Of a DNA stretch of 64,000 nucleotides, positions 7,533 through 16,604 are shown piece by piece (position 1 is the stretch's first letter; every line of letters starts with the position of its first letter). Below the pieces are notes generated by a model that saw nothing but the letters and a program-made list of their open reading frames with translations, did not search any database and was not told where the DNA came from. Source of the stretch: Streptomyces ficellus (GTDB lineage Bacteria; Actinomycetota; Actinomycetes; Streptomycetales; Streptomycetaceae); NCBI RefSeq assembly GCF_009739905.1, contig NZ_CP034279.1:4526001-4590000 (forward strand), read 5' to 3'. Both the position numbers and the translations under genes were made by a program.

Positions 7533-9101
7533 GTGACGGAAGGCCAGAGCAGCAGCCGAGACGAGAGCGGCGGCGGCCGGGACGGCATCCCCAGGATCGG
7601 GATCCTGGTGGTGGCGTACAACGCGGAAGCGACGCTGGAGAAGACCCTCGACCGGATCCCCGCCGGCTTCCGGCCGAGGATCGCGGAGATCCTCATCCTC
7701 GACGACGCCAGCCACGACGCGACGTTCACCGCCGGCTGCCGCTGGTCCCAGCTCGCCGGGATGCCGCCGACCGTCGTCATGCGGCACACCAAGAACCTCG
7801 GCTACGGCGGCAACCAGAAGGCCGGGTACGCGCTCGCCGCCGAGCGCGGCCTCGACATCGTCGTCCTGCTGCACGGCGACGGGCAGTACGCGCCCGAACT
7901 GCTGCCCCAGATGGTCGAGCCCCTCGTGCGCGGCGAGTGCGAAGCGGTGTTCGGATCGCGCATGATGCGGCCCCGGGACGCCCTGCGCGGCGGCATGCCC
8001 CTCTACAAGTGGCTCGGCAACCGCGTCCTGACCCGCCTGGAGAACAGGCTCCTCGGATCGGACCTCACCGAGTTCCACTCCGGCTACCGGGCCTACAGCG
8101 TCGACGCCCTGCGCCGCCTGCCCATCGAGCGCAACACCGACGCCTTCGACTTCGACACCCAGATCATCGTGCAGATGGCCGACGCGGGCATGCGCATCCA
8201 CGAGATCCCCATCCCCACCTACTACGGCGACGAGATCTGCTACGTCAACGGCATGCGGTACGCCAAGGACGTCGTCAAGGACGTCCTCGAGTACCGGCTG
8301 GCCAAGAAGGGCTTCGGCACCTGCGGCTGGATCCCCAAGCCCGTCGAGTACCCCTTCAAGGAGGGCGACGGCTCCTCCCACGCCGTCATCCTCGAACGGA
8401 TGCGCCACCTGCCGCCCGGCCGCGTCCTCGACGTCGGCTGCTCCGGCGGGGCGTTCGCCGAACGCCTGGAGGCCCTCGGGCACACCGTCACCGGCGTCGA
8501 CTGCGTCGAGATCGAGGGCGTGACGCACAGGTGCTCCGGCGGGTTCTTCCTCGCCGACCTCGAGGAAGGGCTCCCGGAGGGCATCGGCGAAGGGTACGAC
8601 TACGTCGTCGCCGGCGACGTCATCGAACACCTCTCCCGCCCCGAACGCCTCCTCGCCGAGCTGCGCGGCGCCCTGCGCCCCGACGGGCACGTCCTGCTGT
8701 CCGTGCCGAACTTCGGCCACTGGTACTCCCGGCTGCGCGTCGCGCTCGGCGTCTTCGACTACGACCGGCGCGGCATCCTCGACGAGACGCACCTGCGGTT
8801 CTTCAGCCGCGCCAGCCTCCGCCGCACCGTGCGCGCCGCCGGGTACGACGTGCTGTCCATCGGCGCCACCGGGGCGCCCTTCTGGTCCGTGCTCGGCGGC
8901 GGCCCGCTGTCCCGGGCCCTCGGCGGCGTCTCGAAGCTGCTGACCCGCCTGCGGCCCACCCTCTTCGGCTACCAGTACGTCGCACTGCTCACCCCGCACG
9001 CGGCGCGGACGATCATCGCTGGGGAGCACATCGATGTCCAGGACATCCTCAACCGTCAGTTCGTCCCCGTGGACTCCTCCACCGACCGTGTCGGCGTGTG
9101 A
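7533..9101 (+). CDS. GT2 polyprenyl-phosphate glycosyltransferase fused to a SAM methyltransferase
   Basis: 522-aa two-domain protein. Residues about 15-255 are a DPM1/ArnC-like GT2 domain: VVAYNAEATL, LDDASHD, the NLGYGGNQKAGY motif typical of polyprenyl-P sugar synthases, then HGDGQY and FHSGYRAYS. Residues about 285-420 are a class I methyltransferase: DVGCSGGAFAERL for SAM binding and VVAGDVIEHL. No C-terminal membrane helices are evident. The GTG at 7533 has GGAG seven bases upstream; a GTG at 7521 is possible. The fusion suggests a methylated sugar on a lipid carrier or on the growing glycan (inference). It lies between the GT-C and SMR genes on the same strand. Confidence 0.88.
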   Translation: MTEGQSSSRDESGGGRDGIPRIGILVVAYNAEATLEKTLDRIPAGFRPRIAEILILDDASHDATFTAGCRWSQLAGMPPTVVMRHTKNLGYGGNQKAGYALAAERGLDIVVLLHGDGQYAPELLPQMVEPLVRGECEAVFGSRMMRPRDALRGGMPLYKWLGNRVLTRLENRLLGSDLTEFHSGYRAYSVDALRRLPIERNTDAFDFDTQIIVQMADAGMRIHEIPIPTYYGDEICYVNGMRYAKDVVKDVLEYRLAKKGFGTCGWIPKPVEYPFKEGDGSSHAVILERMRHLPPGRVLDVGCSGGAFAERLEALGHTVTGVDCVEIEGVTHRCSGGFFLADLEEGLPEGIGEGYDYVVAGDVIEHLSRPERLLAELRGALRPDGHVLLSVPNFGHWYSRLRVALGVFDYDRRGILDETHLRFFSRASLRRTVRAAGYDVLSIGATGAPFWSVLGGGPLSRALGGVSKLLTRLRPTLFGYQYVALLTPHAARTIIAGEHIDVQDILNRQFVPVDSSTDRVGV

Positions 9102-9111
9102 GAGGCGGACG

Positions 9112-9486
9112 TTGACCCTGCCCAGCCTGGCGCTGCTGCTGTTCGCGGTGTTCTCCTCGGCGGCCGGCCAGATCATGCTCAAGCACGGCATGGCGGCCGC
9201 CGCCACCACCGCCGGGAAGGCCGGCGGCTCGCTCGCCGTGCGCGCCGCGACCACCCCCTGGGTGGTGCTGGGGCTGCTGGTCTTCGCGATCTCCGCCGTC
9301 GCCTGGATGACCACCCTCGCCCGGGTCCCGCTGTCCATCGCGTACCCCTTCAACGCCCTCGGCTATCTGCTGATCGTGCTCGCCGGCTCCACGCTGCTGC
9401 ACGAGCGGACCTCGGTGTGGACCTGGGCCGGCTCGCTGCTGGTGGTCGCCGGCCTCGTGACGGTCTTCCTCGGCCAACGGAACTGA
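9112..9486 (+). CDS. EmrE/SMR-superfamily membrane protein, ArnE/F-like
   Basis: 124-aa protein with four hydrophobic helices, the size and plan of small multidrug resistance (SMR) proteins and ArnE/ArnF lipid-sugar flippase subunits. The conserved YPFNALGYLLIVLAGSTLLHE segment fits the SMR fold. TTG at 9112 is preceded by GAGG and gives a short, fully hydrophobic start; longer in-frame starts lack an RBS. It lies 10 bp after the GT2-methyltransferase gene, so a role in flipping that enzyme's lipid-linked product is more likely than drug efflux (inference). Confidence 0.78.
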   Translation: MTLPSLALLLFAVFSSAAGQIMLKHGMAAAATTAGKAGGSLAVRAATTPWVVLGLLVFAISAVAWMTTLARVPLSIAYPFNALGYLLIVLAGSTLLHERTSVWTWAGSLLVVAGLVTVFLGQRN

Positions 9487-9512
9487 TCCACCTTCGGAAG
9501 GACCGAACGCCC

Positions 9513-11741
9513 ATGCCCGCACTCAGCGTCATCGTGTCCGGCCACGCCCCGCTCAGCCGGCTCCGCACCTGCCTGGACAGCGTCACCGCCCAGACGCCGC
9601 CCGACCTCGACATCGTCGTCACCGTCCCCGCCACCGACGCCCCCGCCCGGGCGCTCGCCGCCCGCCACGAGCTGCGCGACCCCCGCGTCACCGTGGTGCC
9701 CGTCGCCCCCGGCGCCCCGCCCGCCACCGCCCGCGCCGCCGCCGCCCACGCCGCGACCGGCACCCACCTCCAGTTCCTGGACCCCGCCCTCGACCGGCTG
9801 CCCGAGGGCGCCGCCGCCGCCCTCACCGCCCGCCTCGACAGCGGTGACGACGCGCCCGACGTCCTGCTCACCGACCACCACCACGCCCACTGGTGGGACG
9901 ACGCCGCACCCGGCGGCTCCACCGAGCTGCTGGCCCAGGCCGGCACGGACGGGACCACCACGCTCGCCGCCCGCCCCGCCCTCCTCGACGTCGCGCCGCT
10001 CCTCGGCAACCGCCTCGTCAGCGCCCGGCTCCTGGCCGAACACCCCGAACTGGTCGGCACCGAGGGACACGACGAGCTGTACCTCTCGTACGCCGTGCTC
10101 CTCCTCGCCCGGCGGATCACCGCCACCGCCACCGCCGGCCTCGTCCGCCACAAGGACCGCCCCAGCCAGCGGCGCGCCGCCGGCCCCGAACAGCACTTCG
10201 CCGCCTTCGGCCAGTACGAGCGCCTCCACCAGCTCGCCCACGCCGCCTCCGCGCCCCCCGCGCTGCGCGCCCGGCTCTACGACCGCATGGTCGGCGACTA
10301 CCTCGCCACCCTCGCCCGCCGCGACGAACTGCCGCCCGCGCTGCTCACCGAGTACTTCCGGCGCGCCGCCCGCCACACCGCCCGCTTCCGCCCCGAGGGC
10401 CACCAGCGGCCCGGCGGCCTCGACGGTGTCCGCCACGCTCTCCTCGGCCGGGGTGCCCACCTCGGTTACCGCCTGCTGCGCATCGCCAACGACAAGCGCC
10501 GCACCGTCCAGGCCGTCGCCGGCGCCCGCGCCGAACAGGCCGCCGCCGCCCGCACCCGCCTGCGCTACCGCCGCCGGCTGCGCCGGCCCGTCGACCAGGA
10601 CCTCGCCGTCTTCTCCGCGTACTGGGGGCGGGGCGTGCACTGCAACCCGGCCGCCATCGCCGCCGAACTCGCCGAACTCGCCCCCGACATCCGCCAGGTG
10701 TGGATCGCCGAACCCGACCGCGTCCCGCTGCTGCCGCCCGGCACCGACCACGTCCTGCCCGGCACGCCCCGCTACTGGGACGTCCTCGCCCGCGCCAAGT
10801 ACCTCGTCAACAACGTCAACTTCCCCAACGGCGTCGTCAAACGCCCCGGCACCGTCCACCTCCAGACCCACCACGGCACGCCGCTCAAGCGCATGGGCGT
10901 CGACCAGCGCGACCACCCGGCCGCCGCCCAGGGTCTCAACCTCGAAGCCCTCCTGGAGCGCGTCGACCGCTGGGACTACAGCCTGTCCGCCAACAGCCAC
11001 TCCACCGAGACCTGGCAGCGGGCCTACCCGGCCGGCTACCGCTCCCTCGACTACGGCTACCCCCGCAACGACGTCCACTACCGGGCCACCGCCGCCGACG
11101 TCCGCACCGCCCGCGCCAGGCTCGGCATCGAACCCGGCCGCCGCGCCCTGCTGTACGCCCCCACCCACCGCGACCACCAGTCCCGGACCCGCTGGACGCC
11201 CCGCCTCGACCTGCCCCGGCTCGCCGACGCCCTCGGCGAGGACACCGTCCTGCTCGTACGCGGCCACTACTTCCACGACCGGCTGCCCGGCCCGCGCCAC
11301 GACCGGGTCCTCGACGTCACCGGCTACGACCCCGTCGAGGAACTCGCCCTGGCCGCCGACGCGCTCATCACCGACTACTCGTCGATCATGTTCGACTACG
11401 CCAACCTCGACCGGCCCATCGTCCTGCACACCGACGACTGGGAGACCTACACGGCGACCCGGGGCGTCTACTTCGATGTCACCGCCGAACCGCCCGGCCA
11501 CGTCACCCGCACCCAGGACGAGCTCACCGAGATCCTCCGCGACGGCACCTGGTGCGACGAGGCGGCCGCCAAGCAGCGCCATGACTTCCGGCTGCGGTTC
11601 TGCGAGTACGACGACGGCCGCGCCGCCGAGCGGGTCGTCCGCCGGGTCTTCCTCGGCGAGGGCGAGGAGAGTTTGCCGCCCGTGCTGCCGCTGGAGCGCC
11701 GCACCCCCGCCCCCACGCCCGAGGAGGCCACCGGCCGATGA
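9513..11741 (+). CDS. Bifunctional GT2 / CDP-glycerol glycerophosphotransferase (TagF-like)
   Basis: 742-aa teichoic-acid-type polymerase. The N-terminal about 300 residues are a divergent GT2 module (MPALSVIVSGHAPLSRLRTCLDSV) lacking a clear DxD. The C-terminal half is a TagF/TarL-like GT-B domain with HHGTPLKRMG near residue 451 and ITDYSSIMFDYA near 619. These hold the His and Ser/Asp residues conserved in CDP-glycerol and CDP-ribitol transferases. Such enzymes add polyol-phosphate units from a CDP-donor at the inner membrane face. The ATG at 9513 has GGAAGG upstream. Its stop overlaps the next gene by 4 bp (ATGA). The donor polyol cannot be told from sequence. Confidence 0.85.
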   Translation: MPALSVIVSGHAPLSRLRTCLDSVTAQTPPDLDIVVTVPATDAPARALAARHELRDPRVTVVPVAPGAPPATARAAAAHAATGTHLQFLDPALDRLPEGAAAALTARLDSGDDAPDVLLTDHHHAHWWDDAAPGGSTELLAQAGTDGTTTLAARPALLDVAPLLGNRLVSARLLAEHPELVGTEGHDELYLSYAVLLLARRITATATAGLVRHKDRPSQRRAAGPEQHFAAFGQYERLHQLAHAASAPPALRARLYDRMVGDYLATLARRDELPPALLTEYFRRAARHTARFRPEGHQRPGGLDGVRHALLGRGAHLGYRLLRIANDKRRTVQAVAGARAEQAAAARTRLRYRRRLRRPVDQDLAVFSAYWGRGVHCNPAAIAAELAELAPDIRQVWIAEPDRVPLLPPGTDHVLPGTPRYWDVLARAKYLVNNVNFPNGVVKRPGTVHLQTHHGTPLKRMGVDQRDHPAAAQGLNLEALLERVDRWDYSLSANSHSTETWQRAYPAGYRSLDYGYPRNDVHYRATAADVRTARARLGIEPGRRALLYAPTHRDHQSRTRWTPRLDLPRLADALGEDTVLLVRGHYFHDRLPGPRHDRVLDVTGYDPVEELALAADALITDYSSIMFDYANLDRPIVLHTDDWETYTATRGVYFDVTAEPPGHVTRTQDELTEILRDGTWCDEAAAKQRHDFRLRFCEYDDGRAAERVVRRVFLGEGEESLPPVLPLERRTPAPTPEEATGR

Positions 11742-13399
11742 CCGCCCTGCCCGACGTGACGGTCACCGTCATCGTCCACGACGACGCCGAACGGCTGCCC
11801 CGCGCCATCGCCTCCGTACGCGCCCAGACCCACCGCGACATCGAGATCGTCATCAGCGACGACCACTCCACCGACGCCACCCCGAAGGTCGCCGCCCAGC
11901 TCGCCGACCAGGACGACCGCATCCGCGTCATCCGGCTGGAGCGCAACAGCGGCGGCTGCGGCGCCCCCCGCAACCGGGCCCTCGAAACCGCCCGCGCACC
12001 GTTCCTGATGTTCCTCGACAGCGACGACGAACTCCCGCCGCGCGCCTGCGAACTGCTGCTCGCCGCCCACGCCGAGGCGGACGCCGACTTCACGATGGGC
12101 GCCGTCGAACGGGTGCGCACCGACACCGGTGACGTCTCGCCCTGGATGGGCCACCTGTTCGCCCGGCGCCGCACCGTGCGGGGCGTCGAGGACGAGCCGC
12201 GCATCCTCTTCGAGCCGCTGTCGACCAACAAGATGTACCGCAAGGAGTTCCTCGACCGGCACGCCCTGCGCTTCCCCGAGGGCCTCCACTACGAGGACCA
12301 GCTGTTCTCCGCCCGCGCCTACACCCTCGCCCGCGCCTTCACCGTCATCACCGAACCCGTCTACCGCTGGTACATCGCCCCGCACGCGCCCGCCGACGCG
12401 GCGACCATCTCCAACCGGCGCCACCTGCTCACCAACGTCCGCGACCGGGTCACCGTCGCCCGCCTCATCGACGACTTCCTCGCGGAGCACGGGGTGTCGC
12501 GGAGGGTGCGGGAGGAGAAGGACCACAAGTTCCTCACCCACGACCTGCGGCTGTACGCGGGCGACCTGCCCCACCGCGACCCGGCGTGGGTCGAGCGGTT
12601 CGCGGCGGAGGTCCTGCCCTACCTGGACGGGCTGTCCCCCGCCGCCTTCCGCCGGATGCGCCGCGACGAGCGGGCCGTGGTCGGGCTGCTGCGCGAGGCA
12701 CGGTACGAGGAGGCCCGGCAGGCGGCCCGGGGCCTGGCGCACCGGGTGGCGCCCCGAGAGACGGTCACCGACGACCAGGGGCGCACGTACTGGGGGAGCA
12801 CCCCGCCGGTGACGGAGGCGGGGCGGGCCGACCTCGACCTGACGGACCTGGACCTGGCGGGCTGCCCGTTCGGCTCCGCCCGGTTCCGGCACGAGATCAC
12901 GGAGGTGGAGCGGGACGGGGAGACCGCGCTGCGCCTGCGCGTGCGGACCTACGACCCGGCGCGGCGCCTCCCGCTCGCCCCGCTGGCGGCGCGGCTGCAC
13001 GTGGCGCCGGGCGGGCGGCGGCTGACCGTGCCGCTGCGGATGGACCCGGCGGGGCGGGGCGTCTTCGAGGGCGCCGTACGGCTCGACCTGGCCGCCGCCG
13101 CGCTGCCCGTGCACGGCTTCCGGGGCGTGCGGCACCCGGTGCTGGAGGTCACCGACGGGCGCACGGCCCAGGGCGCCGCCAACACCGGCATCCTGCTCGC
13201 GCCCCTGGACTTCGAACCGTTCGAGGTGGCCGGCGCGGGCCGGCACCGCGTCACGGTCGAACCGGAGGGCCGGGACGCGGGACGGCTCCAGCTGCGGTGG
13301 CGTCCCGGCGGCGTCGTGGGCCGCCTGCTGGGCCCGGTGGTGCAGCGGGGACCGGTGCGCCGGGCGGCCAAGGCGCTGATCGGCACCCGGCCGACCTAG
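11738..13399 (+). CDS. Glycosyltransferase family 2 with C-terminal beta-rich domain
   Basis: 553-aa protein. Residues 1-220 form a classic GT2 domain: VTVTVIVHDDAERLPRAI, the nucleotide-binding SDDHSTD, NSGGCGAPRN and FLDSDDE as DxD. The middle is helical. Residues about 345-540 form a beta-rich region similar in composition to non-catalytic domains found on teichoic-acid glycosyltransferases. Its start overlaps the upstream TagF-like gene by ATGA, so the two are translated together and probably build the same polymer. Its stop overlaps the stop of the convergent downstream gene by 3 bases, leaving no room for a terminator. Confidence 0.85.
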   Translation: MTALPDVTVTVIVHDDAERLPRAIASVRAQTHRDIEIVISDDHSTDATPKVAAQLADQDDRIRVIRLERNSGGCGAPRNRALETARAPFLMFLDSDDELPPRACELLLAAHAEADADFTMGAVERVRTDTGDVSPWMGHLFARRRTVRGVEDEPRILFEPLSTNKMYRKEFLDRHALRFPEGLHYEDQLFSARAYTLARAFTVITEPVYRWYIAPHAPADAATISNRRHLLTNVRDRVTVARLIDDFLAEHGVSRRVREEKDHKFLTHDLRLYAGDLPHRDPAWVERFAAEVLPYLDGLSPAAFRRMRRDERAVVGLLREARYEEARQAARGLAHRVAPRETVTDDQGRTYWGSTPPVTEAGRADLDLTDLDLAGCPFGSARFRHEITEVERDGETALRLRVRTYDPARRLPLAPLAARLHVAPGGRRLTVPLRMDPAGRGVFEGAVRLDLAAAALPVHGFRGVRHPVLEVTDGRTAQGAANTGILLAPLDFEPFEVAGAGRHRVTVEPEGRDAGRLQLRWRPGGVVGRLLGPVVQRGPVRRAAKALIGTRPT

Positions 13400-15627
13400 C
13401 GCGGCGCCGGGAAGAGGGCCGCCCCCGCCCCGCCCAGGGACGGGGCCGGACGGCGGTCCTCCAGCGGGACGACGGGCGGCAGGGCCGCCGGGTCCTCGCC
13501 CAGGAACAGGTGGCGCACCACCCGCTCGGCCGCGTGCCCGTCGTCGTACGGGCAGAAGCGCGCCCGGAACGCGGCCCGCAGCTGCGCCGAGCGCGAGCCG
13601 CGCCAGTGGCCGGTGGCGAAGATGTCGACCAGCTCGTCCTCGGTGCGGGCGACCGCGCCGGGCGGAAAGGCCCGCACGTCGAAGTAGGTGCCACGGGCCG
13701 CTTCGTACGCCCCCCAGTCCTCGGTGTGCACCACGATCGGCCGGTCGAGGCCCGCGTAGTCGAACATCAGTGACGAGTAGTCGGTGATCAGCGCGTCGGA
13801 CGCCAGGCACAGCTCCTCGATCGAGGGGTGCCCGGACACGTCGATGATCCGCGCGTTGCCGTCCGTGGCGACCGGCGAGCCGTGCGTGGGGTGGGGGCGG
13901 GCGAGGACGACGTAACGGGGGCCGAGCGCCAGCAGCAGCCGCTCCAGGTCGAGCAGGCGCGGCTGGGGGTGGACGTAGTCGCGGTGCGTGGGCGCGTACA
14001 GGATCGCCGTGTGGCCCTCCGGGATGCGCAGCGACTCGCGCAGCAGGGCCACGTCGGAGGCGGTCGCCCGCTGGAAGACGTCGTTGCGCGGCGAGCCGAA
14101 CTCCAGGGTGCGGTAGGCCGCCGGGTACACCCGCTCCCACACCAGGCTGGAGTGCCGGTTGGCCGACACCAGGGCGTCCCACTTGTCGATGTTGTGCAGC
14201 AGCCGCGCGAAGTCCATGCCCCGCCCGGCGGCCGGCCGGTACTGGAGGTCCAGCCCCATGTGCTTGAGCGGTGTGCCGTGCTGCGTCTGGATCAGCAGCT
14301 GGCCGCGCCGCTTGACCAGCCGCCGGTCGAAGTTGGCGTTGTTGACCAGGTACTTGGAGCGGGCCAGCGCTGTCCAGTAGGCGGCCGTTCCCGGGCTCAG
14401 CCTGCGGGTGCCGGTCGGCACGGTGTGCGCGTGCTCCGGCGCGCACACCCAGGCGGTGCGCACGTGCGGGGCCAGCTCCCGCACCCGCTCCTCGATGGCC
14501 GCCGGGCCGCACGCGTACCCCCGGTTCCAGTACGCGGCGAACACCGCCCGGTCCGCGCGCACCGGCAGGCACAGCTGGACGCGGTAGTGGAGCTGGAGGC
14601 AGGCGCCCCGCACGGCGCGGACCGCCACCGAGGCGTACCGCCCGGCCCGCTTCGCGAGCACCCGGGCGGTCATGATCGCGCGGTAGGCGCGGTGGCAGCC
14701 GAGCCGGACCAGGGCGTGCCGCAGCCGGGTGGTGAACTTGGGCGTGGCGCCGGGGGTGCGGAAGCGGCGGTAGTGGCGGCGGGCGCGCCGGAAGAAGTCG
14801 GCGCGGGTGCCGCGCGGGAGGCGGCCGGGCGCGGAGAACACCGACGTGAAGTGGTCGGCCATGCGCCGGAACAGCACCGGCCGCCAGCGCGCCAGCTCGG
14901 GCCGCGCGTCGATGAACGCGAAGACCCGCTCGTACTGCTCGAACAGGTCGAAGTGGCGGGGGCTGGTGGTGCGCAGGATGGAGCCGGTGCGCCGCTGCCG
15001 GTAGTGGACGCACACCCGGTCCAGGGTGGCGATCGACCCGGCGGCCATCAGCGCCGGGTAGGTCCACGGGGTGTCCTCGTAGAAGCCGGGCGGGAAGGTG
15101 AAGCCCTCGCGCTCCAGGAACTCACGCTTGTACGCCTTGTTCCACACCACCATCAGGACCTTCAGCAGCCCCGGCCGCTCGGTCAGCGGGAAGGGCGCCG
15201 GGCCCGCCTGGCCGAGGTGGCTGCGGAACTCGTGGCGCACCGCCTCGCCGGACCAGTAGACGCGGGCGTAGTCGTACACCAGGAGGTCGGGCGAACCGGT
15301 CTCTTTGAGGCGGTCGGCGACGGCCTGGAGGGCTCCCGGTACGAAGGTGTCGTCACCGTCCAGGAAGACGACGTAGTCGCCGCTCGCGCGGGCGAGACCC
15401 GCGTTGCGGGCGGGCCCCAGCCCGGCGTTCTCGGGCAGGTGGACCGCGATCACCCGGCGGTCGCGGGCGGCGAACTCGTCGATCACCGTCCCGCAGCCGT
15501 CGGGCGAGCAGTCGTCCACGGCGATCAGCTCCAGGTCCTCGAAGGACTGGGAGAGCACCGACTCCAGGCACTCGTGCAGATACGCCTGGACCTTGTACGC
15601 GGGGACGATGACGCTGAACCGGGGCAT
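13396..15627 (-). CDS. Bifunctional GT2 / CDP-glycerol glycerophosphotransferase (TagF-like), second copy
   Basis: 743-aa paralogue of the protein at 9513-11741 but with an intact N-terminal GT2 (FSVIVPAYKVQAYLHECLESVL, AVDDCSPDG, FLDGDDTF). The C-terminal TagF domain shows TQHGTPLKHMGLD near residue 446 and ITDYSSLMFDYAGLD near 614. It probably both adds a sugar and a polyol-phosphate, as expected for a diglycosyl-phosphate or glycosylated teichoic polymer (inference). It is encoded convergently with the first pair; the stop codons overlap at 13396-13399. Length and motifs are complete. Confidence 0.87.
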   Translation of the reverse strand: MPRFSVIVPAYKVQAYLHECLESVLSQSFEDLELIAVDDCSPDGCGTVIDEFAARDRRVIAVHLPENAGLGPARNAGLARASGDYVVFLDGDDTFVPGALQAVADRLKETGSPDLLVYDYARVYWSGEAVRHEFRSHLGQAGPAPFPLTERPGLLKVLMVVWNKAYKREFLEREGFTFPPGFYEDTPWTYPALMAAGSIATLDRVCVHYRQRRTGSILRTTSPRHFDLFEQYERVFAFIDARPELARWRPVLFRRMADHFTSVFSAPGRLPRGTRADFFRRARRHYRRFRTPGATPKFTTRLRHALVRLGCHRAYRAIMTARVLAKRAGRYASVAVRAVRGACLQLHYRVQLCLPVRADRAVFAAYWNRGYACGPAAIEERVRELAPHVRTAWVCAPEHAHTVPTGTRRLSPGTAAYWTALARSKYLVNNANFDRRLVKRRGQLLIQTQHGTPLKHMGLDLQYRPAAGRGMDFARLLHNIDKWDALVSANRHSSLVWERVYPAAYRTLEFGSPRNDVFQRATASDVALLRESLRIPEGHTAILYAPTHRDYVHPQPRLLDLERLLLALGPRYVVLARPHPTHGSPVATDGNARIIDVSGHPSIEELCLASDALITDYSSLMFDYAGLDRPIVVHTEDWGAYEAARGTYFDVRAFPPGAVARTEDELVDIFATGHWRGSRSAQLRAAFRARFCPYDDGHAAERVVRHLFLGEDPAALPPVVPLEDRRPAPSLGGAGAALFPAPR

Positions 15628-15695
15628 GGCCCGGGAACGTCGGATGAACCGACCGGGTTACGCCCGCCGTGGCATACGGGGGACGCTCGCGGACC

Positions 15696-16604
15696 CTACT
15701 TGACCGCACCCGCCATCACACCGGAGACAAACTGCCGCTGGAAGGCGAAGAAGACGGCGAGCGGTATCACCATGGAGACGAACGCGCCCGGCGCCAGGAT
15801 GTCGATGTTGTTGCCGAACTGCCGTACCTGCTGCTGGAGCGCGACGGTGATCGGCGGGGACTCGGAGTCGGCGAAGATCAGCGCGACGAGCATGTCGTTC
15901 CACACCCACAGGAACTGGAAGATGCCGAGCGAGGCGATCGCGGGCCCGCCCAGCGGCATGACCACCCGGGTGAACAGCCGGATCTCGCCCGCCCCGTCGA
16001 GCCGGGCCGCCTCCAGCAGCTCCCGCGGGATCTCCGCGAAGAAGTTCCGCAGCAGGAAGATCGCGAACGGCAGGCCGAACGCGACGTGGAACAGCACGAC
16101 CCCGAGCGTCGTCTCGAAGATCCCCACCGCGCCGAACAGCTTCGACACCGGAACCAGCGCCACCTGCACCGGCACCACCAGCAGCCCCACCACCAGCAGG
16201 AACCACCAGTCCCGGCCGGGGAACTCCATCCACGCGAACGCGTACCCGGCGAGCGAACCGATGACGACGACCAGGACGGTCGCGGGCACGGTGATCAGCA
16301 CGGTGGACAGCAGCGAACCGGTGAGGGTCTCGTTGTCGAGGATGGCCGCGTAGTTGGCGGTGGTCAGCTCGGCGGGGGCGGTGAGCACCGTCCACCAGCC
16401 GCTGTCGCTGATGTCGGCGGGGTCGCGCAGCGAGGACAGCAGCAGGCCGACCGTCGGCATCAGCCAGAACAGCGCGACCAGGACGAGGAAGACCCGCATC
16501 ACCCCGCCTCCGGCCCGGGCCGCCACCCGCGCGGCGAAGCCCTGCCGGGCCCTCACGGTCGTCGTCCCTGGGCCGGTCGGTGCGTGCGGGAGCCGTCCGC
16601 TCAT
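15696..16604 (-). CDS. Carbohydrate ABC transporter permease (MalG-type)
   Basis: 302-aa inner-membrane permease with six predicted helices and the EAA loop EIPRELLEAARLDGAGEIRLFTRVVMPL that docks the ATPase. The ATG at 16604 overlaps the stop of the MalF-type gene (ATGA); this start gives an N-terminal cytoplasmic tail before the first helix (MRVFLVLVALFWLMPTVGLL). Last gene of the minus-strand operon binding protein - MalF - MalG. No ATPase gene is present; Streptomyces often shares one MsiK-type ATPase among such systems. The sugar is unknown. Confidence 0.9.
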   Translation of the reverse strand: MSGRLPHAPTGPGTTTVRARQGFAARVAARAGGGVMRVFLVLVALFWLMPTVGLLLSSLRDPADISDSGWWTVLTAPAELTTANYAAILDNETLTGSLLSTVLITVPATVLVVVIGSLAGYAFAWMEFPGRDWWFLLVVGLLVVPVQVALVPVSKLFGAVGIFETTLGVVLFHVAFGLPFAIFLLRNFFAEIPRELLEAARLDGAGEIRLFTRVVMPLGGPAIASLGIFQFLWVWNDMLVALIFADSESPPITVALQQQVRQFGNNIDILAPGAFVSMVIPLAVFFAFQRQFVSGVMAGAVK

